Shown here: piece after piece, positions 63,530 to 64,000 of the stretch | Position numbering within the stretch: position 1 is the first letter of the stretch | Layout of the letters: each line of letters begins with the position of its first letter | NCBI RefSeq assembly: GCF_000208865.1 | Contig: NC_018392.1 | Location: forward strand, 1,942,793 to 2,006,792 | Direction: 5' to 3' | Origin: Neospora caninum Liverpool | Lineage: Eukaryota; Apicomplexa; Conoidasida; Eucoccidiorida; Sarcocystidae | Length of the DNA: 64,000 nucleotides | The notes under the pieces: model-generated | Database searches by the model: none | The model's input: only the letters and a program-made list of their open reading frames with translations | What the model was told of the DNA's origin: nothing | Translations under genes and position numbers: made by a program

Positions 63530-64000
63530 ACGCCGAGAACACGCACCGAGAGAATAGGGAGAACGAGAGGAGAGAAAGAGAAGGCAGAAAGGAGAACGGA
63601 ACAAGACAGAGAGGAGGCCTTTCTCAGCACAAGGGTCAAGAAAAATAAGACAAAAAGTGGAGAGGTGGAGGGGGGGAAGAATGCCCGACAGTGGAGGTTC
63701 GGGCCAGCAAGCTGGGAGAAGAAACACCGCGGAATGGGGGCGAGGTTTAAGTGAACAAAGAGAAGAATCAGGCAGCATAGCGGGGGATATTTGGAGACAA
63801 AGTGGGTAGCGATTGCAAGAAGAAGGCCTAGTTATGAACAGAAACATTCAGTGTTTAAGTCCGCGAAGAGATGTCTTTCACCCGTTGACTTCTCAACGCA
63901 GATTCCTTCCTGCCCGCAGGCAATTGCTTGCACGTTTTCTTTTCTCAGTTTATTCATATCGCTTCGAAATGATCTGTTTCCCTCTACCTACGCTTTTACA
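63530..64000. other. Downstream flank of the Munc13-like gene
   Basis: Purine-rich (GAGAGAAAG-type) DNA following the stop at 63529, probably 3' UTR. No further gene is seen before the window end. Confidence 0.5.

Overview
The window looks like nuclear DNA of a tissue-cyst coccidian (Toxoplasma, Hammondia or Neospora type). The signs are intron-rich, moderately GC-rich protein genes, pyrimidine-rich acceptors, frequent TGCATGC-type words, AT/TG microsatellites in introns and spacers, and a flagellar (microgamete) gene. The genus and species cannot be fixed from the sequence alone. No bacterial operons, rRNA, CRISPR array or transposon were found. All gene models were built by reading splice sites and phases by eye.

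Layout: (1) 1-2.26 kb, no supported gene. (2) 2.26-4.77 kb (+), a four-exon guanylate kinase with a low-complexity N-terminal extension. (3) 4.8-8.2 kb, spacer with a G16 run and a 37-bp direct repeat. (4) 8.23-8.88 kb (+), an intronless 216-aa putative secreted protein of unknown family. (5) 8.9-11.7 kb, quiet spacer. (6) 11.68-27.62 kb (+), one very large (about 4,500 aa) coiled-coil protein with an 8-kb central exon and a non-coiled C-terminal part. (7) 28.20-42.46 kb (-), a 23-exon gene whose spliced product (about 992 aa) matches CCDC146/MBO2, a coiled-coil protein of cilia and centrioles. It contains several exons of 31-47 nt and one GC-AG intron. (8) 42.5-45.06 kb, a divergent promoter region with four palindromes of the form GGTGTANNTACACC. 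(9) 45.06-63.53 kb (+), a roughly 16-exon gene for a protein of about 3,800 aa, with an F-BAR-like N-terminus and a C-terminal Munc13-type MUN/DUF810 domain.

How they relate: guanylate kinase is housekeeping nucleotide metabolism. The CCDC146-like gene and the Munc13-like gene are divergent and share a spacer carrying a repeated palindrome. The core of this palindrome, TGTANNTACA, matches a motif I recall as enriched upstream of Plasmodium sexual-stage genes. One gene being a flagellar component makes a shared sexual-stage (microgamete) control element a testable idea. The large coiled-coil gene and the CCDC146-like gene converge on a 578-bp spacer.
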